Source: Azolla caroliniana
Taxonomy: Eukaryota > Polypodiophyta
Direction: 5' to 3'
NCBI GenBank assembly: GCA_043228905.1
Contig: JBHGNT010000018.1
Span: 2,418,001-2,482,000 of the forward strand
Length of the DNA: 64,000 nucleotides
In this document: in pieces, positions 50,601 through 59,699 of the stretch
Layout: every line of letters begins with the position of its first letter
How positions within the stretch are numbered: position 1 is the stretch's first letter
Made by a program: the position numbers and the translations under genes
The notes under the pieces: model-generated
Told to the model about the DNA's origin: nothing
Database searches by the model: none
The model's input: the letters and a program-made list of their open reading frames with translations, nothing else

Positions 50601-50981
50601 CTAGATATAAAGAAATTAGGCAAATACATTCTAGAGCTAAAACAACACAGAGAGAATAAATTACAAAATGTTGACAATAATGTTGCTAATGATCACGAAC
50701 ATGTAACAAATGCAGTTTTTCAGGAACCTGAGGAGACAACGAATGCCGACACACTTGCACCACTCGGCCTTTCCATTGATGAGGCAGAAAACCAGAGAAG
50801 AACCAGACGTCCTCGGGTGCCGGGTTTCAAAGCAACTCAACGTGATGTGGAAGCAATATTGAAAATAAGGGAACGTGAGCTACACCGCCTAGAAGCCATG
50901 GCTAGGGCACTCTCTACATTGGAACCCACATCAAGACCCTTTGACCCCCCACTTCTTTTCGAGAGGTTTGGGTGGAAATAA
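47658..50981 (+). CDS. LINE endonuclease/reverse transcriptase ORF (1107 codons)
   Basis: Lone long ORF of the LINE. It contains the C-terminal half of the apurinic-type endonuclease (VGDFNAR at 30-36, STIDYLIG at 115-122, ADHS at 142-145), a reverse transcriptase with VDFRKAFD (490-497), GVKQGCPLSP (547-556) and the catalytic YADD (590-593), and a C-terminal CCHC finger (C938-x2-C941-x8-H950-x2-C953) followed by a charged tail to 1107. All RT catalytic aspartates are intact. The first ATG of this frame is not the natural start; the true N-terminus lies upstream in another frame from about 47279. Architecture (no gag-like ORF1 seen, this finger spacing) differs from the usual plant L1, whose tail carries zf-RVT. 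The clade was not assigned. Confidence 0.9.
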   Translation: MKECHMGLLHTNPLSDDIIRYSSQGEVFLVGDFNARTQSRQCTIFQMNRNLEMVNVDPLDIGTTRRSKDQRADATSFGHHLLELGSRHQMVIYNGLAKWPGSEELTCFPHGGGESTIDYLIGRPTATHMINSFRVAPCPIGADHSFLYFELKCDISKVTKSSQPCHHTTIHFTHELSDIYSQHVQAHLRSIDPSLPLESLSTKLTHILHSAAASSFPYTKHSNQGRSGSMPQNKWYDEDCRDLHRQLTVSQLNGSITSTQARKEMRKMTRRKRRAWEASQYWELYHMLMSSDCATAWKRLREPRPQTPIEDPETWHTYTERLYQIPNQPPFPMPSTPRPTTGTLFTTSRVMKVIKKLQHRKSMDHTRLRAEHIIYARECLAPLLTLIFNRALAEGFPPQWTMNTVTPIHKGGNPMDPNTYRTIMIGHTLAKLYGAVMEAELSDYMETLNLRAPEQAGFRRAFSTIDHIFTLRCLIDQTRARKKRLYCCFVDFRKAFDTVPRDRLSDRLKSLRIPDDMVWAIYALYEQVSGCVRCPGGLSNRFTSTIGVKQGCPLSPTLFGIYIDEITDFIAREGGTGVVLGDTQVRILLYADDIVLLSESEHDLQRHLNALDDFCVQRGLVVNLGKTKVLIFHTSAQVRAKCHLTISHSPVEVVGSYVYLGVTFSARSGKFSMTQAAKDRLTRGHASLSLLERQCHQAHFQEPRTKGWLFDSLVTPSLMYASAVWAPGLPSFMWTQLERPLVMMLSRQLRSKSTIPHDIIRAEFTLPPMLVEALFQLVVFIDRIHSQPHDRISHQAFKASRSLYESGYTSSWYDMMVTWLLANGLDINNLPPLRYNHTSDNTLISHENRNKVIRQEIWQIYTRCKWITPLEPLPSKMSYYKKHFMHFSELGFITRPKYLDVFLSHALRVAIGQLRISSHQLEIENGRTSGVPREERICRLCHIEIEDEYHFTCKCPTYAEIRAKYQDILGPSPTLPKLLDTLDIKKLGKYILELKQHRENKLQNVDNNVANDHEHVTNAVFQEPEETTNADTLAPLGLSIDEAENQRRTRRPRVPGFKATQRDVEAILKIRERELHRLEAMARALSTLEPTSRPFDPPLLFERFGWK

Positions 50982-51137
50982 AATTAGGCTTAGTGTATAG
51001 TCACTTTCGAGTATACTACATATTGTACACTACTTAATTTTATTTTTAGTTATGATGACTGGATAAATACTCTATTGTTGTAAACCAATTGTCTCATGGG
51101 CCAAATTTGGCCTTAGAAGACGTTAATACATCTTTCT

Positions 51138-51142
51138 TTCTT

Positions 51143-51200
<58 letters not shown>
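51138..51200. repeat. (TC)n tail of the LINE
   Basis: TTTC repeats pass into about 30 TC units directly after the LINE 3' end, as expected for a LINE family that uses a microsatellite tail instead of poly(A), later expanded. Confidence 0.9.
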
Positions 51201-51202
<2 letters not shown>

Positions 51203-51204
<2 letters not shown>

Positions 51205-51367
51205 TCGATGTCGATGAGTCGATCGTCTGTCCATGTTTAGTGAAGGAAACCAAAGAGAGGCTTGTTTCGAGCATATGTTGTTGATACACACCTCTTGGAG
51301 GAGCTGCGGTGAATAAATCTATTGGCCTATGTCGTCATCACTTGGATCCCCTTCCTATACATAATAT

Positions 51368-51410
<43 letters not shown>

Positions 51411-53526
51411 ATATGTATGTATGTATCTATCTAATCTTCTGTTGGGCATGGAAAACATGAACAACAAATGATCATTGTTGTTACTTGAAGTCGACGGTAT
51501 TTCACTAAATGCGTATGTGAGGAAATTGTTGCTTCTGTCAAACACACACAAATTTATGTTCCGCTTGCAATGAATGGTCGTCATTGTTTGTCGTGGTTAT
51601 GAATCACGGACTCAAAATGCCCCTAAGAGAGTGCTATGAGAGAGAGAGAGAGAGAGAACAATTTAGTGCTCAAAATCTACTCTGGTTCAACAATTCGTGT
51701 GCTCTTGGCAAAGGATATTAGAACTGGTCAATTAGAAACTATATGAATGTGGAACTAATTGATAACACTCTACCAACAAAGATGCTCACATCCACACAAC
51801 TATTACATTGGGATGGGAAGGAAAATGTCAAGTCAAAGCTCAATTATATGGCAAGGCTTGGCTTAGTAAACAGGCAAAATGTTGTTTTAGAGTCGTGTGG
51901 ATTGATCATGGCCTTTAAAGTCAATGTGCACCAAGTTTCATATGCCTCCTAGATATTATTACATATGGCAATTAGTGATTGTAATGTCTGTTCTTGTAAG
52001 CCCCTACTCCAAATTTGTGGATAGACAAACCATGGAAAGTTTGATGGTAGGAAATCAATACACACCAACAATATATATTGTAAGTTTGATTGACGATAGA
52101 GCTTCGCTAGTTGTAATGGTTACACTTACATGGCATATTACCAATTGCATTCAATGATAGCATTAGGCTTTGGTTATAGGATTCATTTTCGCGTCCTTTT
52201 GTGCAAATGAGTTTCTTTGGCAAGCCATGGTGGGTGGTTGTGTAGCCTTGGTGTTAGCTTCAAAACACTTTCTTTACAGGATGTGTCCTATCAAGGTCAA
52301 ATTGATATATCCATCTAAGATTGACATCTCATATCACCTGCAAGCCTTGGGAGCAGTTTCACCTCCAATCAACTTAGATACAAAATTACTTCAAACTTTT
52401 TTCACTATTCAACGAAAGAAGTTCAATTCAACAAACTATATTCACTTTCAACCAAGAAGTTGTGCAATCTCTTCTAAGAGTGAACACTTTAGGTGGAAAT
52501 AATAAACTTGAGAAAAATGTGTGTCAACCAACAACAATATGAATAGGATAAGAATACATACTCTTGTCGTCCTTTGTTTTCATTGATCATCTTAGAACCA
52601 AGAGATTGAAAAGTTAAATTTATGAATTAAGGAAGAAGAAAAACACACTAGTTTAACCTTAAACCCTACACATGATTAATAAACACTTATCACCAATAAA
52701 AAAGGCCGAGCTCAGATAGCTCCAAACCAAAAGTAGACAACACATTTAAATTAGCAGCCATCCATTATAGGTGAGTAATGCAACCAACATTCATATCCCA
52801 AGAACTCAAATATGTAAGAGCATTCAAACCTCATTTATGAGAGAAAACTAGAGGAACATCAACACTTATTCAACACCAATCCATCCATGCAAATGTAACA
52901 CACAATATATATACAAGTAGACGAGCATTATAAATGTAGAACCACATTAGAGAAACATAACAGTTTATTAAGCAAAACTTAATCGTTGCACGAAGTGTCA
53001 TTGGCTGATCCAAACAAGAGAATATAAAGGAAGATACTATAAACATAAAAGACTGTTGGCAACAATTCATCGATGCCTGAGTTCCTCATACAACCTTATT
53101 GCACACATAAGAGTATATAAACCTTATATACGTAAGAAGAGTCAAGGAAGAGTAACAACTATGCAGCAGCAATTCATCCATGCCAAAGTTCCCTCGGCCA
53201 AGACTCGACAACTACATATATAAGCGTATGTAACCCTTATATATATAAATGCAGAGCAGAGGAACATCAACAATCATTATTTGGTGACATTACATGCCCT
53301 AGTTCCCTTGGTCACGTTTAACGAATACATTACGAATATATGTGTGTAAACCAACTATATAAGGTTTACAATAAACCTTTGCATAGTGAAGGGCTTGGTC
53401 AAACCCAACACAAACATATCTAAGAGTATATAAACCTTTATCTATGTATAAAAGCATATGAGAGAAACATCAACAATGATCAGCAAGAGTCCATGGAGAC
53501 TAATCCTTTTTCCTTTCTGTAATTTT
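51203..53526. other. Intergenic region between the LINE and the bHLH gene
   Basis: No gene recognised. 51361-51425 is (TA)n plus tatgta repeats. A GAGA run is at 51640-51657. The short frames at 51.7-52.5 kb show no family signature. The end, 52860-53490, is a degenerate tandem repeat next to the bHLH 3' end. Confidence 0.5.
52860..53490. repeat. Degenerate tandem repeat of about 107-120 bp
   Basis: Units carry a caattcatccatgcc-type word, a gagttcc word, taagagtatataaacctt and a gaggaacatcaacaa-type word. The caattcatcgatgcc marker at 53063 recurs at 53170, with looser copies on both sides. Divergence is high and the unit length varies. Confidence 0.65.
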
Positions 53527-54591
53527 TTAACTTTCCCCTCTCTCTAAAGCTTGTAATCTCTGCTCTAAACACTTCACATATTGCACTGCTCTACTTAAGA
53601 CTGTCTCTGTATCCAAATCATTTCCACCTGGAATCACATTTTTCAAGAGTCGAATATTAGCCTTTATCTTAACCCTCTTTGTTGGATCTAATGGTTCTCT
53701 AAATATCCCAGAGCTTTCGCTCGATGATGAGTAATCATTCATCCCCATACAAACTTGCTCGAGAATGTTCACCGATGGGTCCTTTCTAGACAGTTGCCTT
53801 TTCAAACAGACTTTCCTTTTTAAACCCCAAATATTCGAATTTCGAGAATCCTTGTTGATAAAATCTGCTTTTCCAAGCCCGACACTAGCATCACCTTCCT
53901 CCTCCAAAGCGACGATTTGGAACTTCCTCTTTCTTATACCATCATTTTTCTCAGCCTCATAAAGACAGTTTGAAGATGCATCGTCCTCGGGTGAATGACC
54001 TGTACTATTTAGTTCCTCATCCGAGCTTAAAAGTGCATCTATCTCTTCTGTGTCTTCATGAAACTCACTCTGTATCTCAAGTCTATTTCCAGACCATATC
54101 TGTTCACACTGGGGAAGGCCATCACATGATGAGAAATCAACATTGTTACTTTTACCCTTGCTTTCAGGATTGCAAATACAGAAAATGTCAGATTTCTCTT
54201 TGTCCAATGTGAAAGCAAGGGTTTGCATAGTGGCACCATAATCAAGCAGTGATCCCTTCGGACACAAATTGATTGGGAAATTGATGTTTGCAGTAGCTTC
54301 TATCGTTTTCACATTAAAATCATGAGGTGATTCACATGACAAACTAGTCAACCACGATGGGTTGAGTATAACTGTGTTTTGTCTTTCTGTATGATCAAAT
54401 ATGGCAAACCCTTTGTGGCATGCATCAGATGTTTGCATATGAAAATTCCCAAAGCTTGGGACAGGTGTATTCAATATATGGATATTATTGGCTTTATAAC
54501 TCTCAACCTGAGGTGGGAATGAAGATACAAACGTACCGGAATCCAATATTCGGTGATGTGCAAAGGTACATTTTTTTGGCAATTTATTCAT
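53527..54591 (-). CDS. SAC51-like bHLH transcription factor (bHLH143/145 group)
   Basis: Intronless 354-residue ORF. The C-terminus (about 295-354) is an atypical bHLH: DPTKRVKIKANIRLLKNVIP, then GGNDLDTETVLSRAVQYVKC and LEQRLQAL. The basic region lacks the usual His-Glu-Arg E-box contacts, as in the SAC51 group, whose members act as non-DNA-binding or weakly binding partners. An acidic Ser-rich segment (EEIDALLSSDEELNS) and a basic KRKFQIV motif precede it. In Arabidopsis SAC51 controls stem elongation and xylem differentiation downstream of thermospermine. Here a conserved-peptide uORF lies 45 bases upstream, which supports the assignment and predicts translational control. The nuclear role is inferred from the family. 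Confidence 0.85.
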   Translation of the reverse strand: MNKLPKKCTFAHHRILDSGTFVSSFPPQVESYKANNIHILNTPVPSFGNFHMQTSDACHKGFAIFDHTERQNTVILNPSWLTSLSCESPHDFNVKTIEATANINFPINLCPKGSLLDYGATMQTLAFTLDKEKSDIFCICNPESKGKSNNVDFSSCDGLPQCEQIWSGNRLEIQSEFHEDTEEIDALLSSDEELNSTGHSPEDDASSNCLYEAEKNDGIRKRKFQIVALEEEGDASVGLGKADFINKDSRNSNIWGLKRKVCLKRQLSRKDPSVNILEQVCMGMNDYSSSSESSGIFREPLDPTKRVKIKANIRLLKNVIPGGNDLDTETVLSRAVQYVKCLEQRLQALERGES

Positions 54592-54636
54592 GTTGTCCAG
54601 CCTCTTAGACGTACTCTTTGATGTTCAACAATGATC

Positions 54637-54822
54637 CTAGTGAAGATCTTGGACACGGTCTTTCCTTTTTAGATACAATTCCGCTATCTTTTTCCCGAAT
54701 GACCTTCCCAAAAAGGCTGCTCTTAATGAGAAAAGCAATAAGAATATGTGAATGGTATGAGTGTCGAATTCATGATATGGAACTTCAAGAATAGGATGTA
54801 TGAGCACTAATGCCTTTGGCAT
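54637..54822 (-). CDS. Conserved-peptide uORF (CPuORF) of the SAC51-like gene
   Basis: A 61-codon ORF from ATG 54820-54822 ending 45 bases before the main ATG. Its middle, IHPILEVPYHEFD then HTIHIFLLLFSLRAAFLGRSFG, has the character of the SAC51-family uORF peptide: hydrophobic, with the PYHEFD and FLGRSFG blocks. It ends in a basic tail (KKIAELYLKRKDRVQDL). In Arabidopsis this uORF represses the main ORF and thermospermine relieves the block. The uORF and the main ORF are in different frames (54822 and 54591 differ by 231, a multiple of three, but a stop intervenes), so they are read as separate products. Recognition is by memory of the family, not by alignment. Confidence 0.82.
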   Translation of the reverse strand: MPKALVLIHPILEVPYHEFDTHTIHIFLLLFSLRAAFLGRSFGKKIAELYLKRKDRVQDLH

Positions 54823-54825
54823 CAA

Positions 54826-55793
54826 AATGGCAAGAATAGATGCACAGCAAGGGCTAGGAGAACCAATGGGTCTTTCTCAAATAGTCATCAAGAGCTAGAA
54901 TATCCGAAGCATATGAACAGTGCCCCATCACAAAATAAATTTGATGATATACTGCCAATAGCACTAAAAAATTCACAATCTACGTAATGGGCTTGAGAAG
55001 CTGACGAAAGTACTCTGCCTGCACCAGAGAAAGAAAAATTAATCATATGATAGAAGTGAGAACTTGATCTCTCTCTCTCTCTCTCCCATATACAGATAGC
55101 AGGATTCTTTCGCCACTTCTATTTTTATTTACTTTTTGTGTAATTAAATTTATTTTTGTTTGTTGTTCTCAAATACAAGACAATGTTTTAAATGTAATCT
55201 CTTGTTTGGGCTTAATGGCCACTTTGGCCTCTTAAAGGATGTTAATACATCTTTCTTTCTCCCCCCCTCCCTTGTATAACCTTCTCATATATCACACTTC
55301 ATCCAAGCATCAAGATCTCAGATAGATCCATCCTATCTGCATCACACTTCACAGGGTAAATCCTATGTATTTCCATGTACTTTTTATTTTCTTCCCTCAA
55401 CAATTGAACATTGTTCTTATGATTTGTCTCAGATGATCGTGAACTCAAATAAGTCATTTTAACTGAATCTTCTTTTCTTTCCCATTGGTACTATAGATGA
55501 GACAAAATTTTCAGTTGCGACTCTTGCCGAGTCCCATGGTTCATTTATTTCCTCAAGCATCTTATGGAAACTAGGAAAAAACCAAACATTCTCTTCTCAT
55601 AGCTTTCTAAAACCTCCTCCCTTGTCGTTGCACAACAAAATGGAGTTGCCATATCCTTGATTACTTTTAATTTTCTTTAATCCTCAAGGGAAGGTGAAAT
55701 AACCTCACCATTCTATTTTTTCCTCAAGTAGCTTCTTCCTGCAATTTCTTCTCCATATTTTTCTTCTACTGCTACACTTGGTTAGGTTCATTG
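54826..55793. other. Upstream region of the bHLH gene
   Basis: Likely 5' leader and promoter of the minus-strand gene, with a (CT)n run at 55071-55085 (GA on its strand). No further exon identified. At about 55130-55265 there is a copy of the LINE 3' end, recorded separately. The rest is unassigned, T-rich DNA. Confidence 0.5.
55130..55265 (+). mobile_element. Diverged copy of the LINE 3' end
   Basis: Aligns with 51030-51140: an AATTTATTTTTGTTTG-like block, then aatctcttgtttgggc, atggccactttggcc and gatgttaatacatctttctt with a TTTC tail. Probably a 5'-truncated insertion of the same family or a SINE sharing its tail. Confidence 0.65.
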
Positions 55794-55945
55794 TCAATTT
55801 TAGTCTTTTTGGTAGATTTCACACTAGACATAGCTGTTACTTATTTTGATTGTATCTGTCATCCTACAGGTTGATAGTCGTGCCTATGGTGACTACGTTC
55901 TCTGGGACCATCATCTACATCTTGTGTACCCACATGAAGTTTAAT

Positions 55946-55993
55946 GGAATATTATAATTTGCATGTGATAGATTATGCAAATTATAATATTCC
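55946..55993. repeat. Perfect inverted repeat, 19-bp arms, 10-base loop
   Basis: Left arm ggaatattataatttgcat (55946-55964) is exactly complementary to 55975-55993. AT-rich. Confidence 0.98.
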
Positions 55994-55995
55994 AT

Positions 55996-56041
55996 CTTCT
56001 TAGCACTAGATGAAGTATTAGCTTCATCTAGTGCTAAGAAG
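55996..56041. repeat. Perfect inverted repeat, 20-bp arms, 6-base loop
   Basis: Left arm cttcttagcactagatgaag (55996-56015) is exactly complementary to 56022-56041, with loop tattag. It starts two bases after the first hairpin. Confidence 0.98.
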
Positions 56042-56639
56042 TGGATGATGATGCTGATGGTGGAAAATATCATATTTACAACATTTATTACCATCATCAT
56101 AATCTACATATAGTAGATCCACATGAATTTTACATGGACAATTATATTTTTCGGGTGATAGATCAAGCAAACAAAGTAACAGCTATGTTCGGGACTTAGT
56201 CCTGCAGAAAAGACTAAAGATGATAAAAGATCTACATGAGCTACATGCCTGGATCAATGCGTCAACACTATCACAACATGGAAAAGATATTACAAGCATC
56301 CATTGTGTGGAGAATAAAATTAACTTCAGGGGTCATTAAAACCTTTGATGAATGGTCAAAGAAAAGATAAGTAAATAATGACAACATAATAACATGGCAA
56401 CTCCATATATTTCTGCTATATGTATAGAGCCTTCAGAAACTTATGTAAAGAGAAAATTCCATTATTTCCTGGTTTTCAGAATATGGTCTCAACTCTCTTT
56501 CTCTTTGCTATACCTAAACCATAAAATCCAACCACATTTCTTTCTTACATTTGATATACGCTTAATCCTAACCTACTGCTCTCACGGACATGACACTCTC
56601 TCTCAATCACAACCCATTAATCTCATTGATGAGAGAACA

Positions 56640-57010
56640 TTTTCAGTTGTATACCTTCTATTAGATCTCACAGGTAATTTGCGCCTTTAAAGAGACGTAA
56701 ATACATCTTTCTTTCTTTTTGCAAAACCCTAAACCCTAAATGTCACCAAATTTGGATTTCAGTTGTATACCATGATATAGCATCTCATGGACCATTTCAG
56801 TTGTGTATCACCACTTGTTGAGCCTCAGGGGCCATTTAGGCCTCTAAGAGACATTGATACATCTTTCTTACACTTTGCTAAACCCAAAATGTAGCCAAAT
56901 TCAATTTTTGGTACATCTCAGTGGTGGGCTTCATGGGTTGTAGGGGCTTTTAAGAGACATTAATACAGCTTTCTTTCTCTTTGCTAAACCTTAAACCTAA
57001 AATCTCACCA
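56640..57010 (+). repeat. Tandem copies of a LINE-tail unit (about 110-150 bp)
   Basis: Three units each combine a LINE-tail-like block (gagacgtaaatacatctttc at 56690; gagacattgatacatctttc at 56848; gagacattaatacagctttc at 56954), then tttgc-aaaccctaaacc-like text, then a tgtcaccaaatttggattt-like block. The tail block is that of the LINE at 51.1 kb; the flanking AAACCCTAA and caccaaatt blocks are not in the LINE. Confidence 0.7.
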
Positions 57011-57234
57011 AATTCGATTTTCCGGTTGTTACCTGACAATCTTCAAGTGGTTGAAAGCAAGCAATGATCCTCAATATCATGGCACCGTTTCCGGCAATAC
57101 TTCTTTCACTTGTTAAGAAGTCTTGAAATCTTGAGAAACTCGATGCTTGCCACACCATAACTTCCAATGATCTGTTATATTTAATCAATAGGCCCCCTGC
57201 TTATTTCTTCCTCCCACTGAGCTTATTGTGTGCT

Positions 57235-57960
57235 AAGATTAAGTTCCTGAAAACTCTAATGTTAAAAGGTTCCTAAAACACCCTAACCTTTAAAAAATGT
57301 TTAGAAAACCTAATCAGCAGTGTTAAGAAAACTTAAACTTAAAAAATGCCCCGGACGAAGATGAACTTCCAGGGGCATCTACAAACCGTAATCTGAATAA
57401 GTGTCAGGGAAAACCTCTAATGATAAGAAGCCCCGGGAAAAAATCCCTAACCTTAAGATTTTCATGGGAAACAGGCCAAATATTTCGAAATATTTAGAGA
57501 CCTTAACCATAAGAAACTGTCCGGTAAAACCATTAGCTTTGGGAAGTGTTTAGAAGTTTATGGAAACCTTAACCTTAAGAAGTATCAGGAAAATTAAAAA
57601 ACTAATATTGAGAAGTGCAAGTAAACCCTAATCTTAAAGGGTCTGAAAAGCCCTAAGCATGTGTAGCTGTAGACCCTACGGTTGAGTATCTGCAATCCTT
57701 AATCCTAAGGAGTACCAAGAAACCTTCATATTAGGAAGGAATTCAAATTGTAAAGGGGTCCCTTAATTTCATATAGACTATGGAACTATAAACTCTAATC
57801 TTACGTAGTTGTATACCCTAAACGTAAGCAATTGTAAAAGCTAAATTATGTGACAGGAAACCCTAAACTTGAATATATGGAAAAGAAGAGCTAAACTCAG
57901 AAAACAATAACAGAAAGATGAAACCCTTACCTGAGGGCACAGACACCCTAAACATATTTG
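57235..57960. repeat. Telomere-like degenerate minisatellite
   Basis: About 25-35-base irregular units of the form gaaa-ACCCTAA-cCTTAA-gaagtgt recur some twenty times (for example aaaccttaaccttaagaagt near 57560, taaaccctaatcttaaaggg near 57623, gaaaccctaaacttgaa near 57868). The unit core is the plant telomere word (CCCTAAA) but units are longer and diverged. Confidence 0.7.
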
Positions 57961-58384
57961 AATATGTCTGTTTCATAAATAGTAAAACCCTAGTTTCCAA
58001 ACACATTTTCTGTTTCATACATGTTAGAAACTTGATTTTAATGATATGTGCCTCTATGTTACGATTGGACGAAATCTTCGATCACTCGGAAAAGGAGACA
58101 ATCTGTGAATATATATCTAAATACAGATGGATCAAGACATTAGAGTATCAGATAGAGATGGGGAGAGAGGGGCTTCTCCAATCTTCTTCTTGTTACAAGT
58201 ATCAGAAGAAATCAGAGAAAGGAGAAGAAAAAGATGAAAGACCATACATGATTCAAGATTTTTCTCGGCATGCTTATAAAAAAGGAAATCACTGATACAA
58301 AAGAAGAACAAGACGATGGATAAGGGTACATACATGATGGAAAAGCTTGGCAGAAACACATGAGCACATACATACATACATACA

Positions 58385-58419
<35 letters not shown>

Positions 58420-58503
58420 CTATGTATATGTGTGTGTGTGTGTATAATATATATACATATATATGTATATATATACACAGACAGACAGACAGACAAACAC
58501 CGT

Positions 58504-58548
<45 letters not shown>

Positions 58549-59590
58549 GATACGTGAACGTGTGTTTTGAAGAGGATCAAAATCGGACTGCAACTTCCAG
58601 GCTTTCCAAGGATCTCCATCACCAGCTTCTCTGTCACTCTGCCTCTGTCTCTCTGTTTCTCTGTTTCTTTAGCTCTCACTTTCAATGTATGTATGTACAT
58701 ATGTATATGTATATGTATGTATATAAATGCATGTGTGTATCAATGAATACATACACACACATATATGTATATAATTTATAAATAAATAAATCTATATATA
58801 ATACTTTATTTATATATTTATTTATTTATTTAGAGAGAGAGGGAGAGAAAAGGAGAAAGAGAGAGTTCCCAAAGGAAAGGAAAGCAGGTGATAAAGAGAA
58901 AGATAGGCCCGGCTGATAAAGAGGGAGATAGGCCGGAGATAGGCCCACTCTAGGGCAAGAGAGTGACCCAATCGTAGTTGTTTTCCCTGACCGCCATCGT
59001 CATCTTTTCCCGGAAGCTTCCAGAAACGACACATCAAGACGGGCCATGTATGAAAATGCCGCGTGAGTAGAGCCCAAGCGTTTCCATAAACCTTGTCTGG
59101 ATCCCTAACCAAAGAGTTCACTGTATGTCGCTCCTTTGTTTCGTAAAACAAACCAAGCGGACCAATAAAAGAAACGGCAAAATCTTGGCATGTGTACTTA
59201 TGTTCCTTTTATTGATTCCACGCCCCGGTAGCACAGTTTGGCACATTTGCTTCTCTTTCCACAGCTTTTGCATGCACATTTGCCCTACCTTTGTCTCTAA
59301 CCAATGTGAAGAGACCCCCTTATTTGCCACTTCACTTGTGCTTGACTATGGACAATCCGAGGAAGCTATGTTGGAACGAGGGATGGTGCATTCATATCTT
59401 ATGCCATGTGATTTGAACCATTATCACATTTCATCATACGAACTGCGGTTATCTCCATGTTTTGTCGGTTGTCTTGATTACCATAGGCGCTAGCCCCCAA
59501 TATTGTTGCTTTGGGAACTCCCAAAATTGTGTCCCAATGAGTATCAAAGCTTCTAAATTTATACGAAAGGGCATCGACAAATTTGCTCCG
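57961..59590. other. Gene-free tract with microsatellites
   Basis: Contains (ATAC)n at 58369-58412, (TG)n and TATATG runs at 58431-58475, (AG)n at 58508-58540, ATTT repeats at 58804-58833 and GAGA runs at 58835-58865. A GC-richer patch at 58910-59110 is compositionally unlike the flanks, with a minus-strand frame lacking recognisable domains. No supported gene. Confidence 0.5.
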
Positions 59591-59699
59591 AATGATGTGT
59601 GCAATAAGGTATTGCTCCAGTTTTGTGTCTTATGAATTCTCCTTCCCTGAGTTTCTAACCTTGCAGGGAAGAGTCATTGATATAAATGCATCAAAACAC

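Larger units (their letters stand above)
47200..51202 (+). mobile_element. Nearly complete non-L1-like LINE with microsatellite tail
   Basis: Non-LTR retrotransposon: endonuclease-reverse transcriptase coding region (47279-50981) followed by a short 3' UTR with a distinctive tail (gggccaaatttggcc, then gacgttaatacatcttt) and a (TTTC)n(TC)n end at 51131-51200. The endonuclease begins with LWNCNG and ETH motifs in the frame of 47279, which holds a TAG at 47378-47380. A one-base frame change near a C-run at about 47691-47696 then leads into the long ORF. Only these two lesions were found. The 5' boundary is approximate and no target-site duplication was identified. Confidence 0.85.
55794..56222. 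mobile_element. Foldback/MITE-like element with two internal perfect hairpins
   Basis: The ends form imperfect terminal inverted repeats of about 65 bases: left tttagtctttttggtag and gacatagctgttactt; right, reverse complemented, tttagtcttttctgcag and gaacatagctgttacttt. Inside are two diverged direct repeats (accatcatctacatcttgtg, cacatgaagttt and gtgatagat versus the same blocks at 56090-56168) on either side of two perfect hairpins at 55946-55993 and 55996-56041. No transposase, so non-autonomous if mobile. Confidence 0.65.

Noticed and set aside
51743-52502. Three short plus-strand ORFs
   Set aside because: No family motifs and no shared splice sites; compatible with chance in intergenic DNA.
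58360-58420. Regularly spaced short repeats as in a CRISPR array
   Set aside because: It is a plain (ATAC)n microsatellite, and the DNA is eukaryotic.
58822-59330. Minus-strand frames with DPDKVYGNAWALLTRHFHTW
   Set aside because: GC-rich and open for about 110 codons but without recognised domain, start context or exon partner; not strong enough to call a gene.
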